Shown here piece after piece: positions 6,508 through 6,684 of a stretch of DNA of 6,684 nucleotides. Each line of letters begins with the position of its first letter. Within the stretch, counting starts at the first letter, position 1. The stretch covers positions 1,704 through 8,387 of the forward strand of contig QHXL01000434.1 in assembly GCA_003222935.1 (NCBI GenBank). The letters run 5' to 3'. The position numbers were made by a program, and so were the translations under genes. Below the pieces are notes generated by a model. The model saw only the letters and a program-made list of their open reading frames with translations. It did not search any database and was not told the DNA's origin. The stretch is from Acidobacteriota bacterium. Its GTDB lineage: Bacteria; Acidobacteriota; Blastocatellia; Pyrinomonadales; Pyrinomonadaceae.

Positions 6508-6535
6508 GATCAAAGATCGAAGCTCAAAGATCAAA
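6508..6535. repeat. Heptanucleotide tandem repeat, consensus GATCAAA x4
   Basis: Four heptamers stand head to tail: GATCAAA, GATCGAA, GCTCAAA, GATCAAA (25 of 28 bases... two substitutions in the second and third units). The tract lies just 3' of the dehydrogenase frame on the minus strand. It has the same unit length and copy number as the tract at 3783-3810 but a different sequence. Confidence 0.75.
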
Positions 6536-6543
6536 ATGCCTAA

Positions 6544-6684
6544 TCACACCAGGTTCATCGGTGTCGTATTCTTTGTATCCTTCGTGTAATCATAAAAGCC
6601 TCTGCCAGACTTGCGACCATACAAACCTGCCAGCACCATTCACTTCAATAGTGGCGGTGACGCAAAACGCTTCTCCCGAAACTC
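6544..6684 (-). pseudogene. 3-hydroxyacyl-CoA (3-hydroxybutyryl-CoA) dehydrogenase, C-terminal part, interrupted by TGA
   Basis: Only the 3' end is in the window. Read on the minus strand from 6684, the frame gives EFREKRFASPPLLK, then TGA at 6642-6640, then MVLAGLYGRKSGRGFYDY and a short tail, ending with TGA at 6546-6544. Both halves are in one frame and together make the conserved C-terminal domain end of the NAD-dependent 3-hydroxyacyl-CoA dehydrogenase family (PPLL..MV.AG..GRK.GRGFYDY). The position of the TGA is normally a basic residue, so a single C-to-T change of CGA would explain it. If translation stops there, 31 residues including the GRKSGRGFYDY motif are lost. The enzyme would oxidise 3-hydroxyacyl-CoA, the product of the neighbouring hydratase. 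It may be a true pseudogene, a strain variant or a sequencing error. Confidence 0.8.

Noticed and set aside
6640..6642. TGA read as selenocysteine or as a reassigned codon
   Set aside because: The family has a basic residue here, not Cys or Trp, other genes in the window end with TGA, and no other coding frame carries an internal TGA.

Overview
The window is bacterial chromosomal DNA of moderate GC content with densely packed genes. Nothing in it is phage-, plasmid- or transposase-like. The mix of a GatA-like amidase, a CheA-type kinase beside ribH-nusB, fatty-acid/acyl-CoA enzymes, dispersed GC-rich palindromes and short heptanucleotide repeats in gene gaps resembles soil Acidobacteriota, possibly Blastocatellia. 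That placement is an inference from general resemblance and is not proven here.

Layout: one gene reads rightwards, an amidase signature enzyme that enters from the left edge and ends at 1549. Everything after it reads leftwards. A long, nearly end-to-end inverted repeat (about 1554-1799) fills the gap where the amidase converges with a CheA-like histidine kinase (1805-3733). Upstream of the kinase on the same strand lie nusB (3782-4345) and ribH (4399-4878), so ribH-nusB-cheA-like looks like one transcription unit. A candidate promoter at 4919-4947, with a perfect inverted repeat over its -10 box, sits between ribH and a probable terminator (4955-4974). That terminator belongs to the next gene, a small coiled-coil protein of unknown function (5031-5456). 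Further right are an enoyl-CoA hydratase family gene (5547-6323), a second inverted repeat of the same family as the first (6358-6478), and the last part of a 3-hydroxyacyl-CoA dehydrogenase gene (6544-6684). That last reading frame is broken by an in-frame TGA at 6640-6642.

Function: the dehydrogenase and the hydratase would catalyse consecutive steps of beta-oxidation or C4 acyl-CoA metabolism. RibH makes the lumazine precursor of riboflavin, and NusB acts in rRNA antitermination; these two are often neighbours in bacteria. The CheA-like kinase has all its catalytic motifs, but no CheW, CheY or receptor gene is visible here.

I do not see a clear new multi-gene system. The best leads are the interrupted dehydrogenase, the paired palindromes whose arms differ in a compensated way, two four-unit heptanucleotide tracts at gene 3' ends (one of which forms the tail of nusB), and two 6-AAAA-6 hairpins placed over a promoter and over a ribosome binding site.
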